64,000 bases of DNA, taken from positions 62,001 through 126,000 of the forward strand of contig WQZD01000002.1 of NCBI GenBank assembly GCA_009780915.1, written 5' to 3'. This document shows positions 8,360 through 16,048 of the stretch, piece after piece (within the stretch, counting starts at the first letter, position 1; every line of letters starts with the position of its first letter). The DNA is from Propionibacteriaceae bacterium (GTDB taxonomy: Bacteria > Actinomycetota > Actinomycetes > Propionibacteriales > Propionibacteriaceae). A program made the position numbers and the translations under genes. Under the pieces are notes generated by a model. The model was not told the origin of the DNA. It saw only the letters and a program-made list of their open reading frames with translations, and searched no databases.

Positions 8360-8414
8360 AATCTACGCGCGTAGATTTCTGTTTGAGCTTATCAGGGGAG
8401 GGTAGGGGTGTCAA
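8360..8414 (-). promoter_or_regulatory. Promoter and LacI-type operator of rbsK-lacI
   Basis: On the minus strand a perfect -35 TTGACA (8414-8409) is followed after 17 bp by TAAGCT (8391-8386) as -10. Directly downstream, where the transcript should start, lies the perfect 18-bp palindrome AATCTACGCGCGTAGATT (8360-8377). It has the central CG dinucleotide typical of LacI-family operators. The repressor encoded by the second gene of this unit is the obvious ligand. Confidence 0.8.
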
Positions 8415-8449
8415 TGGTTTTCCGATGCTCGAAGCGGTGTCCGTGCCGG

Positions 8450-8584
8450 GGGATGTCCGAGGGGGGGATGTCCGTGCCGGGGGTGTCTGAGGTGGGGGTG
8501 TCTGAGGTGGGGGTGTCCGAGGGGGACGCGGGCGGGGTGTCCGAGGGGGACGCGGGCGGGATGTCCGAGGGGGGACGCGGGCGG
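8450..8584. repeat. GC-rich tandem repeat block
   Basis: A G-rich block between rbsK and the acyl-CoA synthetase gene. A 24-25-bp unit beginning GGTGTCCGAGGGGG is present three times (8512-8535, 8536-8559, 8560-8584), preceded by shorter GGTGTCTGAGG copies. Short frames read Pro/Ser/Thr repeats but lack start signals. The plus-strand G-runs could form quadruplexes. Confidence 0.75.
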
Positions 8585-8602
8585 GCAGGGCGGCGTCCAG
8601 GA

Positions 8603-8636
8603 GGCGTCGCGGACACGGGAGACCGTCCGCGACGCC
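8603..8636 (-). terminator. Stem-loop downstream of the acyl-CoA synthetase
   Basis: Perfect 12-bp arms GGCGTCGCGGAC (8603-8614) and GTCCGCGACGCC (8625-8636) with a 10-nt loop begin 40 nt past the stop codon. There is no U-tract, as is common for actinobacterial terminators. Confidence 0.6.
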
Positions 8637-8675
8637 CCCTGGGCCCGGGCTCAGGGACCTGTCAGGTCAGACGGG

Positions 8676-10415
8676 TCACGGGTGGATCGCGTAGATGCCG
8701 CCGGCGCGGAAGTCCTTCTCGCGATACTCCATGTCGGAGTGCTCGTCCCTCTCGACGCGCAGGGCCTCCTGCTGGCGCAGTTCCGCGCGTCGGATCTTGC
8801 CCGAGATCGTCTTCGGCAGTTCCGTCACGAACTCGACGATCCTGACCACTTCGTGCCCGGACAGCCGGTGCCGGGCGTGCTCGAAGATCCCTCGCGCGAC
8901 GTCGAGGACGGGGGCGGACGCCTGGTCGGACAGGCGCACGAACGCCTTCGGGACGGCGGCTCTCACCGGATCGGGGGAGGCCACCACCGCCACCTCGGTC
9001 ACGTCGGGGTGCTCGAGAAGGATGGACTCCAACTCGAAGGGGGAGATCTTGTACCCCGAGGCTTTGAACACGTCGTCGGTACGGCCCACGTACGTCAGGT
9101 AGCCCTCCTCGTCGCAGGTGGCCAGGTCACCGGTGTGGTAGTACCCATCGTGGCGGGAGGCCGAGGTCATGGCGGGGTCGTCGACGTACTCGGGGGACAG
9201 CGGATAAGCCGCCGTGAGGTCCAGGCAGATCTCGCCCTCGCCCGTCGTCGGCGTCCCGGTCGCCGGATCGACGAGGACCACGGTGTACCCGGGCATCGGG
9301 CGGCCCATAGACCCCGCTTTGACCGGCTGCCCCGGAGTGTTCCCGACCGCGCACGTCATCTCGGTCTGGCCGAACCCGTCACGGATGGTCACGCCCCACG
9401 CCCGGCGCACCTGCGCGATGATCTCGGGGTTGAGGGCTTCTCCGGCGCCCAGGACCTCCCGGGGCGGGTGGGTCACGGCGGTCAGATCCGTCTGTACGAG
9501 CATCCTCCACACGGTCGGCGGGGCGCAGAAGGTGGTCACATGGTGGCGGTTGAGGGTCTCGATCAGCGACGCCGCGTCGAAGCGGTCGTACCCCATGATG
9601 AAGACGGTGGCTTCGGCGAGGAAGGGCGCGAAGAAACTGCTCCAGGCGTGCTTGGCCCAGCCGGGGGAGGAGATGTTCAGATGGATGTCGCCGGGGCGCA
9701 GTCCGAGCCAGTAGAGGGTGGACAGGTGGCCCACGGGATAGGTGGTGTGCGTGTGGCGCACGAGTTTGGGGTGCGAGGTCGTGCCCGAGGTGAAATAGAG
9801 CAGGCTCGTCTCGTCGCCGTCCGTGGGCCGCTCGGGCTCGTACTGGTCCGAATAGGTGAAGGAATCGTCGAAGTTGTTCCAGCCGTCGGGGGTGGAGGCG
9901 CCCAGCGCGATCATGGTGACCGTACGGCCCACTGTGCCGAAGCGCCGTGCGTACGTGGAGGGCGCGATCGCGAATCGAGCATGGCTGGTGCTCGCGCGGA
10001 ACTCCAGATCGCCCGGGGAGAGGAGGATCGAGGTCGGCACGGCGACGCCGCCCACTTTCAGCAGGCCGAGCATGACCTCCCACAGTTCGATGGTGTTGGG
10101 CAGCATGACGAGCATGGCGTCGCCGCGCTTCATCCCCAGTCCGGTGAGCCAGTTGGCCACCTGGTCGGAGCGCTGGGCGAGGTCGCCGTACGACCAGGAG
10201 CGGGTGACGCCCGCCTCGTCGGCGATCATGACGGCGGGGCGATCGGGGTGCTCGGCCGCGATGACGTCGAACCATTCCAGGGCGAAGTTGAACTGGGCGA
10301 GATCGGGCCAGCGGAAGCCCTCCCGGGCTGCGTCGAGGTCAGTGGCATGTGCGATGAGGAAGTCGCGGGCGTGTCGTACGGCCTCAGTGGCCGGTGTCGC
10401 GGGGCGGTGGACCAT
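8676..10415 (-). CDS. AMP-forming acyl-CoA synthetase (medium-chain acyl-CoA ligase-like)
   Basis: Activates a carboxylic acid to its CoA thioester via an acyl-adenylate. The 579 aa include the P-loop-like YFTSGTTSHPK (about 210), GFGQTE (about 345), the hinge region YHTGDLA and YVGRTDDVFKASGYKISPFE, and the C-terminal catalytic lysine in LPKTISGKIRR. The arrangement resembles medium-chain acyl-CoA synthetases of the ACSM type, but chain length cannot be fixed from sequence. GGAG lies 4 nt before the ATG. It is monocistronic, framed by a downstream stem-loop and an upstream double palindrome that looks like a TetR-family operator. No regulator gene is adjacent. Confidence 0.85.
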   Translation of the reverse strand: MVHRPATPATEAVRHARDFLIAHATDLDAAREGFRWPDLAQFNFALEWFDVIAAEHPDRPAVMIADEAGVTRSWSYGDLAQRSDQVANWLTGLGMKRGDAMLVMLPNTIELWEVMLGLLKVGGVAVPTSILLSPGDLEFRASTSHARFAIAPSTYARRFGTVGRTVTMIALGASTPDGWNNFDDSFTYSDQYEPERPTDGDETSLLYFTSGTTSHPKLVRHTHTTYPVGHLSTLYWLGLRPGDIHLNISSPGWAKHAWSSFFAPFLAEATVFIMGYDRFDAASLIETLNRHHVTTFCAPPTVWRMLVQTDLTAVTHPPREVLGAGEALNPEIIAQVRRAWGVTIRDGFGQTEMTCAVGNTPGQPVKAGSMGRPMPGYTVVLVDPATGTPTTGEGEICLDLTAAYPLSPEYVDDPAMTSASRHDGYYHTGDLATCDEEGYLTYVGRTDDVFKASGYKISPFELESILLEHPDVTEVAVVASPDPVRAAVPKAFVRLSDQASAPVLDVARGIFEHARHRLSGHEVVRIVEFVTELPKTISGKIRRAELRQQEALRVERDEHSDMEYREKDFRAGGIYAIHP

Positions 10416-10423
10416 GATTCTCC

Positions 10424-10460
10424 TAACTTACGGTTCCGTAACTTACCGAACCGTAAGTTA
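10424..10460 (-). promoter_or_regulatory. Double TetR-type operator upstream of the acyl-CoA synthetase
   Basis: The segment is a near-perfect 37-bp palindrome with 12-bp outer arms TAACTTACGGTT and AACCGTAAGTTA. It contains two tandem 14-bp sites, TTACGGTTCCGTAA (10428-10441) and TTACCGAACCGTAA (10443-10456). A possible promoter (TTGCCA, 17 bp, TAGCGT) lies just upstream on the minus strand, so binding would block transcription start. Confidence 0.7.
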
Positions 10461-10650
10461 CGCTACAGTAAAGTAACGGCGCTGGCAAGGTATCTCGAAT
10501 ATGGCGGGCGTGTCGTGGTGGTGGCACGGCTCATCATGTGAGATGTCTGTCGAGTGTCATGGGTAGTGACTATGGTGCGTGTCAGGGGACGTGCCATTGG
10601 GGGGCACGAAGATCGACACACGCGTCGATCCATGGATGAAGGAGTGGGAT

Positions 10651-11118
10651 ATGAAGAAATCGATGACTACGGTGTCGTCACTGCTTGTGGCGGGGTTGAC
10701 GGTGGCGCTCTTGGCGTCGTGCACGACTCCGCCCGTGTCACCGCCTGAGGCGCCACCGACCACGTCGACAACGCCGACTGCGCCGCCTCCGTCTCCCCCC
10801 GTGACCGAGTTGACGGCCGGCGGCACTCCGGGGAACTCGGTCGTGTTGGGCGAGTTGTCGTCGCAACGTGGCATGGCCCAACTGGGGCCGTTCGACCCCC
10901 CGCCCAACTGGCTGGCCGTCTCCGTCCGATGCTATGGAACCGGAAGCCTCCACATCGAGATCCCCGGAATCGCGTGGTTCAACCAGCCCTGCGTCCTGGA
11001 CCCCGCCGACCCGGGAGCTCTGAACACGTACAACATGTCGTTCACCGACGAGGTGACCGTCCGAGGCAGTAGCGACACCTCGAACCTCTGGGCCATGGCA
11101 GTGTCGGAGCCCGCCTGA
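10651..11118 (+). CDS. Small secreted lipoprotein of unknown function
   Basis: 155 aa with a type II signal peptide: positive MKK start, hydrophobic core, and the lipobox LLASC with C24 as the lipidation site. A Pro/Thr-rich linker (about 25-50) tethers a small domain of about 100 aa with two cysteines (VRCYGTG and NQPCVLD) that may pair. The ATG at 10651 is chosen because GGAG lies 6 nt upstream; the frame extends further 5' without a better site. I do not recognise the domain. It lies at the left edge of the accessory region. Confidence 0.75.
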   Translation: MKKSMTTVSSLLVAGLTVALLASCTTPPVSPPEAPPTTSTTPTAPPPSPPVTELTAGGTPGNSVVLGELSSQRGMAQLGPFDPPPNWLAVSVRCYGTGSLHIEIPGIAWFNQPCVLDPADPGALNTYNMSFTDEVTVRGSSDTSNLWAMAVSEPA

Positions 11119-11160
11119 TGTGGACTCGCCTGACACTCGGGCCCTCACCGGCTCGACTCC

Positions 11161-11209
11161 CACGAACGGCCAAGGAATCCAATCAACGACACAACGGGTG
11201 GATGTGCCG
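11161..11209 (-). pseudogene. Fragment related to the membrane-protein gene at 21.4-22.1 kb
   Basis: 49 bp match 21739-21787 at 40 of 49 positions without gaps. Read on the minus strand it gives GTSTRCVVDWIPWPFV, against GASTLCGDEWSPWPFM in the complete protein. Similarity stops on both sides. It looks like a remnant of a diverged duplicate. Confidence 0.55.
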
Positions 11210-11244
11210 AGGTGATGTGTCAGTGTGGACGGTCGAACCAGGTG

Positions 11245-12018
11245 TCACGCTACTGAAGCCTGGTCGATGAACCACGTCGCGTGTGACGTGCTGATTTGGT
11301 TTGCCGGAGTCTTATGGGCGGCCTTTTCTAACGCCGCGTTCTTCCTCGCGTTACCGACATCCTTGCATGATCGATGGGACCACAGGTCGCGGTACTTGAG
11401 GAAACTGGCGACGGCCTGACGCTTGTCAGATCCCGCCGTCATAATCCACAATTCCTGCGAGTAATCGATGGCAGACTTCGTGATGGTGAGGCCGTCGGGG
11501 CTGGGTAGGACCAACGGAGCATCGTCACGAAGTCCTCGACTGCCCCTGTGAAGACCTGCGACATGTCCGTCCTCGGAAACGTCGAGTAGGGTCACCGCTG
11601 CCGGATAACTTCGGGGGCACATTCTCATTTCGGCTTCGTACGCTTCTGCGGCCTGTCTGACTGACGAGAAGGAGTCCGGTCCTGGCATAGGCCTGATGTT
11701 AGCTGCCGGAATATCGATGTGGTTGAGAAGGGCTTGCCGTGCCGCCTGTTCGAAACGATCAGGGTGGCCACTTGGAAGCCACCTTTCCTCTGACCACCAG
11801 AATCGAATCAGATTCCATCGAATCTCGCCTATCAGTGGGTTGGTCCGCATCTGCCGTAAGGCCCCCAGTCCCACTGGTCCGCCAGAAAGAAAGACGTCTA
11901 GCGGGTGGTCACGGATGTTCGACAGCCAAAGAAGGTGGGTGACGAGCTCTTGCGCGACCGCTTCCACTAGGCGCTCAGCGGTGGAAAGCGTGACGACGCT
12001 CGGTGGTGCTTTGATCAT
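11245..12018 (-). CDS. 6-phosphogluconolactonase-like protein (island copy)
   Basis: 257 aa of the NagB/Pgl fold. Recognisable family blocks are FLSGG near residue 43, the active-site WWSEERW (about 73; usual form WGDER), and EDGHVAGL (about 150), which keeps the acid-Gly-His motif expected of a lactonase. The C-terminus TWFIDQASV matches the usual WFLDEAA. Base composition is visibly more AT-rich than neighbouring core genes, suggesting transfer. A second, more degenerate relative lies at 44.9-45.7 kb. Whether it hydrolyses 6-phosphogluconolactone or another sugar lactone, or is a deaminase-like NagB relative, is open. Confidence 0.7.
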   Translation of the reverse strand: MIKAPPSVVTLSTAERLVEAVAQELVTHLLWLSNIRDHPLDVFLSGGPVGLGALRQMRTNPLIGEIRWNLIRFWWSEERWLPSGHPDRFEQAARQALLNHIDIPAANIRPMPGPDSFSSVRQAAEAYEAEMRMCPRSYPAAVTLLDVSEDGHVAGLHRGSRGLRDDAPLVLPSPDGLTITKSAIDYSQELWIMTAGSDKRQAVASFLKYRDLWSHRSCKDVGNARKNAALEKAAHKTPANQISTSHATWFIDQASVA

Positions 12019-12179
12019 GTCCTCGGGCCTCCTTGGGTGTGTCTGAGACCAGTATGGCGGTTGCCACTGACAATAGTGGGAGGCTCACGACCTCACTCAT
12101 TGGAATCGCCTGATCTGTTCCTGTATGTCGTGTAGTAGTCAGTCTGCTAAATCAGCATTAGTGTTTCTGTGATTCTGGT
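12019..12179. other. AT-rich intergenic DNA left of the yoeB remnant
   Basis: No gene is supported. Base composition is lower in GC than flanking DNA. No antitoxin (yefM-like) frame was recognised where one would be expected upstream of yoeB. Confidence 0.5.
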
Positions 12180-12331
12180 ATGTGGTGGCAAACACAGGAC
12201 AAGAAGACACTTCCTCGCATCAATGCCTTGATCGAAGACATTCAACGTGCCGGTTAGGGGAGACCACTGGAAAGCCCGAGCCGTGAGGAAACCTGTCCAG
12301 ATGGTTGAGTCGCTCTATGGCGTGTCACGGA
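12180..12331 (+). pseudogene. Decayed YoeB-type toxin gene
   Basis: YoeB is a ribosome-dependent mRNA interferase toxin. The first frame reads MWWQTQDKKTLPRINALIED and then IQRAG before a stop at 12255-12257; intact YoeB has a matching YWQxQDKKTLxRIN block. After a frameshift near 12254 the next frame gives GETTGKPEP, a stop, then GNLSRWLSR, matching the family's GKPEPL and GNLSGxWSRRI segments. The N-terminus and C-terminal catalytic His/Tyr region are lost. It lies immediately before the serine recombinase and probably records an older toxin-antitoxin locus. Confidence 0.7.
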
Positions 12332-12383
12332 CTAGCCGAGGTACTGCAAACGCACCTAGGTCAATAGACGAAAGGTGAGTTTG

Positions 12384-13928
12384 ATGGACGACAAGCAGGA
12401 GAAGACCGCCGCTCTGCGGGCGGTGGTGTATGTGCGGATCAGTGATGATCCGGAGGGCACGGAGCGGGGTGTGGACCGGCAGGAGACGGACTGCCGCGCC
12501 TACGCCGACCGCGAGGGTATGACGGTGGTGGAAGTGTTTCGGGAGAATGACACGTCGGCGTTCAAGCAGCGCACGATCACCCTTCCCAGTGGTGAGCGGG
12601 TGCGTAGGGTGGTGCGCCCACAGTTCCGAGCCATGCTCGGCTTCCTCGCCCAAGGCAACGCCGACGTGATGATCGCCTACGACCTGGACCGGGCCGTCAG
12701 GGACCCGCGCGACCTGGAAGACCTGATCGACGCGAAAGTGCTGTCCAGGTTCCAGGTGCGGTCGGTGACCGGCTCGTTGAAGCTGGACTCTGATGCGGAC
12801 GTGGCGATGGCCAGGGTGTTGGTGGCGATGGCGAACAAGTCATCGGCGGACACGGCCCGGCGGGTGGCGCGGGCGTCGAAGCAGCAGGCGATTGAGGGCA
12901 CCTGGCACGGCGGGCGGGTGCCGTTCGGTTACCGGGTGGAGGGCAAGACGCTGGTGGTCGACCCGGAGAGCGCCGAACTGGTGCAAGAAGCCGCCCGGCG
13001 GGTGTTGGCCGGTGAGTCGTTGTATCGGATCAAGGTGGATTTCAACCAGCGCGGCATTTTGACCACGCACGGGTGCCCGTGGTCGGACAAGACGATGAAG
13101 ATGATGTTGCGTAACCCGTCGATCAAAGGGGTGCGCACGTACCGTCCGGTCCAGCCGGACGGCACCCGTGCGGCTACGTCGGAGGTGTTCGCGAAAGCGG
13201 TCTGGCCGCCGATCCTGGACGAGGACACGTTCCAGCAGGTCTCGGATGTGTTGGATGCCCGCAAGGCGGCGAGCAGTTTCCATGAAGGCGGGTCGAAGCG
13301 GCTGTATCCGTTCACCGGCTTGATCCGCTGCTCAAAGTGTGGGACGGCGATGACGCATCGGGGCGGGGTGTATCAGTGCGTGCCGCCGATGCCGGGCGGA
13401 TACACGAGGGGTATCCGCGCCGGGGAGGTCGAGGCGCTGACTGAGCAGGCCGTGTTGGCTGTGTTCGCTCAGATCGCCCACAACCCCGGCAAGCGCACCC
13501 GCAGCACGGACCAGACGGCGCGGACGGGTTTGGCTGCCGCGTTGGAGTCGGACCGGGCGAAGTTAGCCCAGTTGGACGACGACCACTACGACGGCCTGAT
13601 CGACCGGGCAGCGTGGGTGCGGCAGCGCGCCCGCATCGCCGACCGGATTGAGAAGACCCGCCGCGACTATCAGGCCACGACACCGGATGCTGGGCCGGTG
13701 ATCGACGTGACGACGGTCGCCGACCAGTGGGCGGGCCGTACCCCGTTGTGGCAATACCAGGCCGCCAGCCTCGTGCTGGAGGCGGTGCTGATCCACGCCC
13801 ATCCCGCTGACATGCTGACCGCCGTCCCGAAACGCCGCAACGAGACCACCGAGGAGTTCCGTGTCCGCCGCGACGCCCACCGAGCCAACGTGCTCGCCCG
13901 ACGTGTCGAGTTCGTCTGGCGGGCCTGA
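12384..13928 (+). CDS. Large serine recombinase (site-specific integrase/resolvase family)
   Basis: 514 aa. The N-terminal resolvase domain starts RAVVYVRISDD with S20 as the likely nucleophile and continues to about residue 150 (FLAQGNADVMIAYDLDRAVR). A recombinase domain follows (VPFGYRVEGKTLVVDPESA, about 175-280). Next come a zinc-ribbon segment beginning RCSKCGTAMTHRGGVYQC (only the first CxxC pair is clear) and a helical C-terminus. The ATG at 12384 is chosen because AAAGG lies 8 nt upstream; a GTG 9 nt earlier overlaps that site. Such enzymes integrate and excise mobile elements with short core sites. With the relaxase gene downstream it defines an integrative mobilisable element. Confidence 0.9.
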   Translation: MDDKQEKTAALRAVVYVRISDDPEGTERGVDRQETDCRAYADREGMTVVEVFRENDTSAFKQRTITLPSGERVRRVVRPQFRAMLGFLAQGNADVMIAYDLDRAVRDPRDLEDLIDAKVLSRFQVRSVTGSLKLDSDADVAMARVLVAMANKSSADTARRVARASKQQAIEGTWHGGRVPFGYRVEGKTLVVDPESAELVQEAARRVLAGESLYRIKVDFNQRGILTTHGCPWSDKTMKMMLRNPSIKGVRTYRPVQPDGTRAATSEVFAKAVWPPILDEDTFQQVSDVLDARKAASSFHEGGSKRLYPFTGLIRCSKCGTAMTHRGGVYQCVPPMPGGYTRGIRAGEVEALTEQAVLAVFAQIAHNPGKRTRSTDQTARTGLAAALESDRAKLAQLDDDHYDGLIDRAAWVRQRARIADRIEKTRRDYQATTPDAGPVIDVTTVADQWAGRTPLWQYQAASLVLEAVLIHAHPADMLTAVPKRRNETTEEFRVRRDAHRANVLARRVEFVWRA

Positions 13929-14355
13929 ACAGCGGTGGTGATGATTCGGATACACCGCTCAAACGCGCCCAGACAGGGCCGTCACCGTGGACGGGCTGGC
14001 ACCGGCCGGGGCGCGGCACACAAGACGGCCAGCCGGGCCAACACCACCGGATCGCCCACCGTCGCGCCGAGGCCTTGCGCGGCCCGCGACACCGCCGCCA
14101 GGCGCGCCCCAGGCGTAGAAGACAGCGGCTGGCGGTGTCCAGTCTCGGCGGCGGCAGGTTCGATGGTGCTGGTGGTCATGCCCGGTAGGTGCGCGTCGGC
14201 ACCCCGACGACGGGTGGGACTATCTTGCCCGGCCAGGTATCCTTGGAGACTAGGCGGGCTGGTTTCGCGGCCCCGGCTGGGCATGGCCGGTGGCGCAAAA
14301 CTATCGAGGCTTGTCCCACGGTTTCGGCGAATCTGCGAAGCCGTGCCACCAGGGG
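13929..14355. other. 427-bp stretch without a confident gene
   Basis: The only candidate is a minus-strand frame ending at 13982 with an ATG at 14179 (about 65 aa, MTTSTIEPAAAETG, Ala-rich). It has no ribosome binding site and no family I recognise. Other open frames here are GC-driven. No repeat or terminator with a U-tract was seen. Confidence 0.4.
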
Positions 14356-15054
14356 TTACGGGTTTGCGCCGCCGCCAGCCTGGGTTTCCGCCATCGCTTT
14401 CAGCCGGTCGGCGACCTGCCGGTCATAGGCGGCCTTGCCCTCACGGCGGCGGCGTTTCAAAGACGCCTCCACCTGCGGCCAGCCTGGCCCGATACGCACG
14501 CCTGTCTCGTCAATCTCCTGGTCCAGACGCCGTGCGTCGGCCAGAGCTTTGCGGGCTTGGCGTTTCATCGGGGCGGTGACCCCGTAGATGCCGCGCTCAC
14601 GTAGCGCCTTCAAGTGGCGTTCCGCCATGATCTTGACCACGCTGCCATCGGGGGCGTCGGCGGCTGCCTGCTCCAGATCGTCGATCAGCACCAGGGTGTG
14701 TATCCGCTGGTAGGGCCAGTTCACCGGCTCGCCACCGTCGACAGCCTCCAAAGCGTCCATCGCCTCCCGGCGCAGCGAGGCGCGCCGATCCACGTCGAAG
14801 GCAACATGGCGCAGCCACAACACCTTCTCCAAGCTCGTGTGCGACACGCCCGCGCCGAGCCGCTCAGCCGTGATCTTCCGGGCGTCCTGCTTGCCCGGTG
14901 CCGGTGCGTCACCGTCACCAGCGGGCTCGCCGCCGAACCGGCTGGCTTCCTGTCGGGCACGCAAGCCCGAGGCGACCTCACGTTTGATCGCCTCATACCG
15001 CTCGGCAAGCACCGTCAACGGCGCCCGATCCGGTGTCAGATCGTCGTCACCCAT
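14356..15054 (-). CDS. Hypothetical HTH/ParB-like protein of the mobile element
   Basis: 232 aa, hydrophilic, rich in Arg/Ala/Glu. Residues from about 65 (RKITAERLGAGVSHTSLEKV) read like a helix-turn-helix as found in ParB/KorB-type plasmid proteins, and the long C-terminal part is Arg/Lys-rich and helical. The start at 15054 is chosen because GGAGGGAG lies just upstream; a longer frame to 15156 has no such site. A role in element maintenance, copy control or transcriptional regulation is an inference from neighbours only. Confidence 0.55.
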   Translation of the reverse strand: MGDDDLTPDRAPLTVLAERYEAIKREVASGLRARQEASRFGGEPAGDGDAPAPGKQDARKITAERLGAGVSHTSLEKVLWLRHVAFDVDRRASLRREAMDALEAVDGGEPVNWPYQRIHTLVLIDDLEQAAADAPDGSVVKIMAERHLKALRERGIYGVTAPMKRQARKALADARRLDQEIDETGVRIGPGWPQVEASLKRRRREGKAAYDRQVADRLKAMAETQAGGGANP

Positions 15055-15204
15055 TCCCGCTCCCTCCGATGCACAGTCCTGCTCAGCCCGTCCCAGCCTG
15101 GGCGGGCCACACATTCCAAGGTGCGTATGGTCTCCCTGAAGGGCACATCCCAGCAAGGCCTTTCTTGCACAGCCACCTACAGCGCCGACAATGGGCCTTT
15201 GAGT

Positions 15205-15876
15205 TCATATGAGTGGGATGTCAGGTACACGATCATGCACCGACGAACTGGAGTTTAGGGGATCGTGTTCGTTGTATACGTCTGCCAGAGAGAACTTCAG
15301 CCGTGATATGTCACCATAGACGTTCTCAAATACGATCTCAAGGCTTACTTTTGACAGGCCTAATCTTATGGACTCCCAGACCACGACGCCTAAGTCCGGC
15401 CTCTTTCGAGGCAGAAAGGCGCTGGCAGATTGCTCCGAGAAGTCGAATATGCAGACCCCTTCCCCGGGGAGGATCGCTTTCGGCATGTGGAGGTCCCGGT
15501 CCCACACATCCGTAAACCAGTCCAGGTCTTCCCCCTGCGGCAGGAAATCAAAGAGGCTTTTTGAGCATCGAGAGTTCGATTCGTTGCACTCGATTCTCTT
15601 GGTTATTACTCCGCCTCCGTGAGGCATGACCGTCTTCACCTGCACCTGGCATCGTGACTCGCACCACATCTCGCTGATCAACATCGGGCCAAGGCCGACA
15701 TTTCTCAGAATCACTCTTACGGTTTTGCCAGTTCGTCCATCGTCCGCCACCTGAAAGTCAGCAATAGGCCTCACTGACAATCTGTCGTGTTTACGTTGAG
15801 TTCCCAACGAGAGTATCGAGACGACGAGGGCGATACAGGCAACCACCATGCTCGAAGCACTGACTAGCCAATCCAT
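15205..15876 (-). CDS. Hypothetical N-terminally anchored protein
   Basis: 223 aa with one hydrophobic segment at about 5-24 (ASSMVVACIALVVSILSL) followed by basic residues, then a soluble domain of about 195 aa. The soluble part contains several cysteines and beta-strand-like stretches (VRVILRNVGLGPMLISEMW). Composition is less GC-rich than core genes. I do not recognise the family. Its position between the HTH gene and the relaxase makes it element cargo or an accessory mobilisation gene. Confidence 0.6.
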   Translation of the reverse strand: MDWLVSASSMVVACIALVVSILSLGTQRKHDRLSVRPIADFQVADDGRTGKTVRVILRNVGLGPMLISEMWCESRCQVQVKTVMPHGGGVITKRIECNESNSRCSKSLFDFLPQGEDLDWFTDVWDRDLHMPKAILPGEGVCIFDFSEQSASAFLPRKRPDLGVVVWESIRLGLSKVSLEIVFENVYGDISRLKFSLADVYNEHDPLNSSSSVHDRVPDIPLI

Positions 15877-16048
15877 GAGAAGAATCCTATTCGGTTCTGC
15901 CTTCGCTCATCGTGTCAGGCGTGGCCGCTGCACTCGAACCCTCGTCCCTGGCGTTCATCCGTTCTTGAGGGACGGAATCTACCCCAGGTAGACCGTGCGC
16001 ACCTTCCCACTGACGGCACCCGCCGTCATGATCGGGAGGGCAGACGCG

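Noticed and set aside
8392..8616. 74-codon minus-strand frame with PPSDTPPASPSDT repeats
   Set aside because: It starts inside the stem-loop after the acyl-CoA synthetase, has no start signals and simply translates the tandem repeat.
13312..14019. 235-codon minus-strand frame antisense to the recombinase 3' end
   Set aside because: Arg/Pro/Ser-rich shadow of the recombinase zinc-ribbon region with no supporting signals.
15877..16048. oriT near the relaxase gene
   Set aside because: The intergenic segment is a plausible place, but no inverted repeat with a recognisable nic motif was seen.
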